A stretch of DNA of 64,000 nt from Ruegeria sp. YS9 (lineage in GTDB: Bacteria; Pseudomonadota; Alphaproteobacteria; Rhodobacterales; Rhodobacteraceae). The stretch is from NCBI RefSeq assembly GCF_024628725.1, contig NZ_CP102409.1, forward strand, positions 1,707,001 through 1,771,000, in the 5' to 3' direction. Below the pieces are notes generated by a model. It saw only the letters and a list, made by a program, of their open reading frames with translations. It made no database searches and was not told the origin of the DNA. Both the position numbers and the translations under genes were made by a program. Shown here piece by piece: positions 63,581 to 64,000 of the stretch; within the stretch, counting starts at the first letter, position 1; each line of letters begins with the position of its first letter.

Positions 63581-64000
63581 ATGACAGGTGTTTGCCCGAA
63601 CCAACAGCTTGAGGCGATGATCGCGCGCGGTGAAATCACCGCCAACCCCGAGGTTCTGCCGGCGCAGATTCAACCTGCCAGCCTTGATTTACGTCTGGGA
63701 ACAGTGGCTTACCGTGTACGTGCCTCGTTCCTTGCGGGGCAAGGCCGGACTGTCACGGACCGGTTGGCAGAGTTTGAGATGCACCGCATCGATATCTCGG
63801 ATGGCGCGGTTCTGGAAAAGGGCTGCGTCTATCTGGTGCCCCTGATGGAATCGCTTGCCCTGCCCGACAGCATGAGCGCCGTGGCCAACGCCAAAAGCTC
63901 GACCGGGCGGCTGGATCTTCTGACGCGGACCATTACCGATGGCGGTACCGAGTTCGACCGGGTGCCCGCAGGTTACACAGGCCCGCTTTATGCCGAAATC
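63581..64000 (+). CDS. dcd: 2'-deoxycytidine 5'-triphosphate deaminase, N-terminal part
   Basis: The first 140 residues are present and the gene runs off the right edge. QIQPASLDLRLGTVAYRVRASFLAG (start of the DCD fold) and LPDSMSAVANAKSSTGRLDLLTR (S-T-G-R of the substrate site) fit the long alphaproteobacterial DCD_N type of about 360 residues. It produces dUTP from dCTP. A GGGGATCGAG site precedes the ATG. It follows the tRNA-Pro gene by 61 bases. Confidence 0.88.
   Translation, partial: MTGVCPNQQLEAMIARGEITANPEVLPAQIQPASLDLRLGTVAYRVRASFLAGQGRTVTDRLAEFEMHRIDISDGAVLEKGCVYLVPLMESLALPDSMSAVANAKSSTGRLDLLTRTITDGGTEFDRVPAGYTGPLYAEI

Overview
This window looks like core chromosome of a Roseobacter-group member of the Rhodobacteraceae (Alphaproteobacteria). 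Three things point there: high-GC coding with few gaps; family gene orders such as DUF177-rpmF-plsX-fabH-ihfA-merR-tRNA-Pro-dcd and lptG-lptD-surA-pdxA-rsmA; and carnitine, arsenic and ornithine-lipid genes typical of marine rhodobacters. I see no prophage, insertion sequence, CRISPR array or rRNA operon. About 75 protein genes and one tRNA are supported.

Layout. 1-300: start of a tat operon (tatA, truncated tatB). 449-1518: a small autoregulated-looking unit (dimeric-barrel protein and WYL regulator) behind a perfect palindrome. 1581-9013: a long minus-strand block with nlpD-like, pcm, surE, an orphan ABC ATPase, arsM, alkC, an atypical SDR and an NTF2-like protein. 9123-13978: prfC, an unknown gene coupled to a glycosyltransferase, and an rhlE-type helicase. 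13975-17237: DMT transporter, desaturase with DUF2061 protein, and an XRE regulator. 17239-21882: a carnitine catabolic operon (SDR, carnitine dehydrogenase-thioesterase, BKACE) divergent from its likely GlxA/CdhR-type regulator. 21959-24966: aldo-keto reductase, holC, pepA. 25196-31591: lptG, lptD, surA, pdxA and rsmA for the outer membrane, vitamin B6 and ribosomes; lptF is not at its usual place. 31648-35515: DUF4167, prmC, prfA and small envelope proteins, one in an AT-richer patch. 35582-41297: two ureohydrolases, an M20 amidohydrolase, mazG, nucleoside hydrolase, GNAT and a small lipoprotein. 41298-41797: the only gene-free stretch longer than 300 bases. 41798-51327: eno behind two LacI-type operator-like sites, two DMT transporters, a Fur-family regulator, selO, an extensin-like protein, a YqjD/YqjE-like pair and anmK. 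51585-58645: tyrS, a secreted glycine-repeat protein, an HSD10-like SDR, an acetyltransferase, a redox-type HxlR regulator with a monooxygenase, uup and olsB. 58745-64000: bamE, DUF177-rpmF-plsX-fabH, ihfA, merR, tRNA-Pro and a truncated dcd.

How the genes fit together. Several groups serve the envelope: Tat export, LptD/LptG and SurA for LPS and porin assembly, BamE, the LysM/LytM protein, AnmK for peptidoglycan recycling, and PlsX/FabH/OlsB for lipids. Others serve translation: prfA, prfC, prmC, rsmA, tyrS, rpmF and uup. The catabolic modules handle carnitine, guanidino compounds and nucleosides.

No wholly new multigene system is evident. The most interesting signals are regulatory or architectural: a dispersed roughly 33-bp element behind gene ends, three tandem 19-bp repeats upstream of the HxlR/monooxygenase pair, paired operator-like sites upstream of eno, the missing lptF, an SDR without the YxxxK pair, and a length-variable GGGGGES repeat protein.
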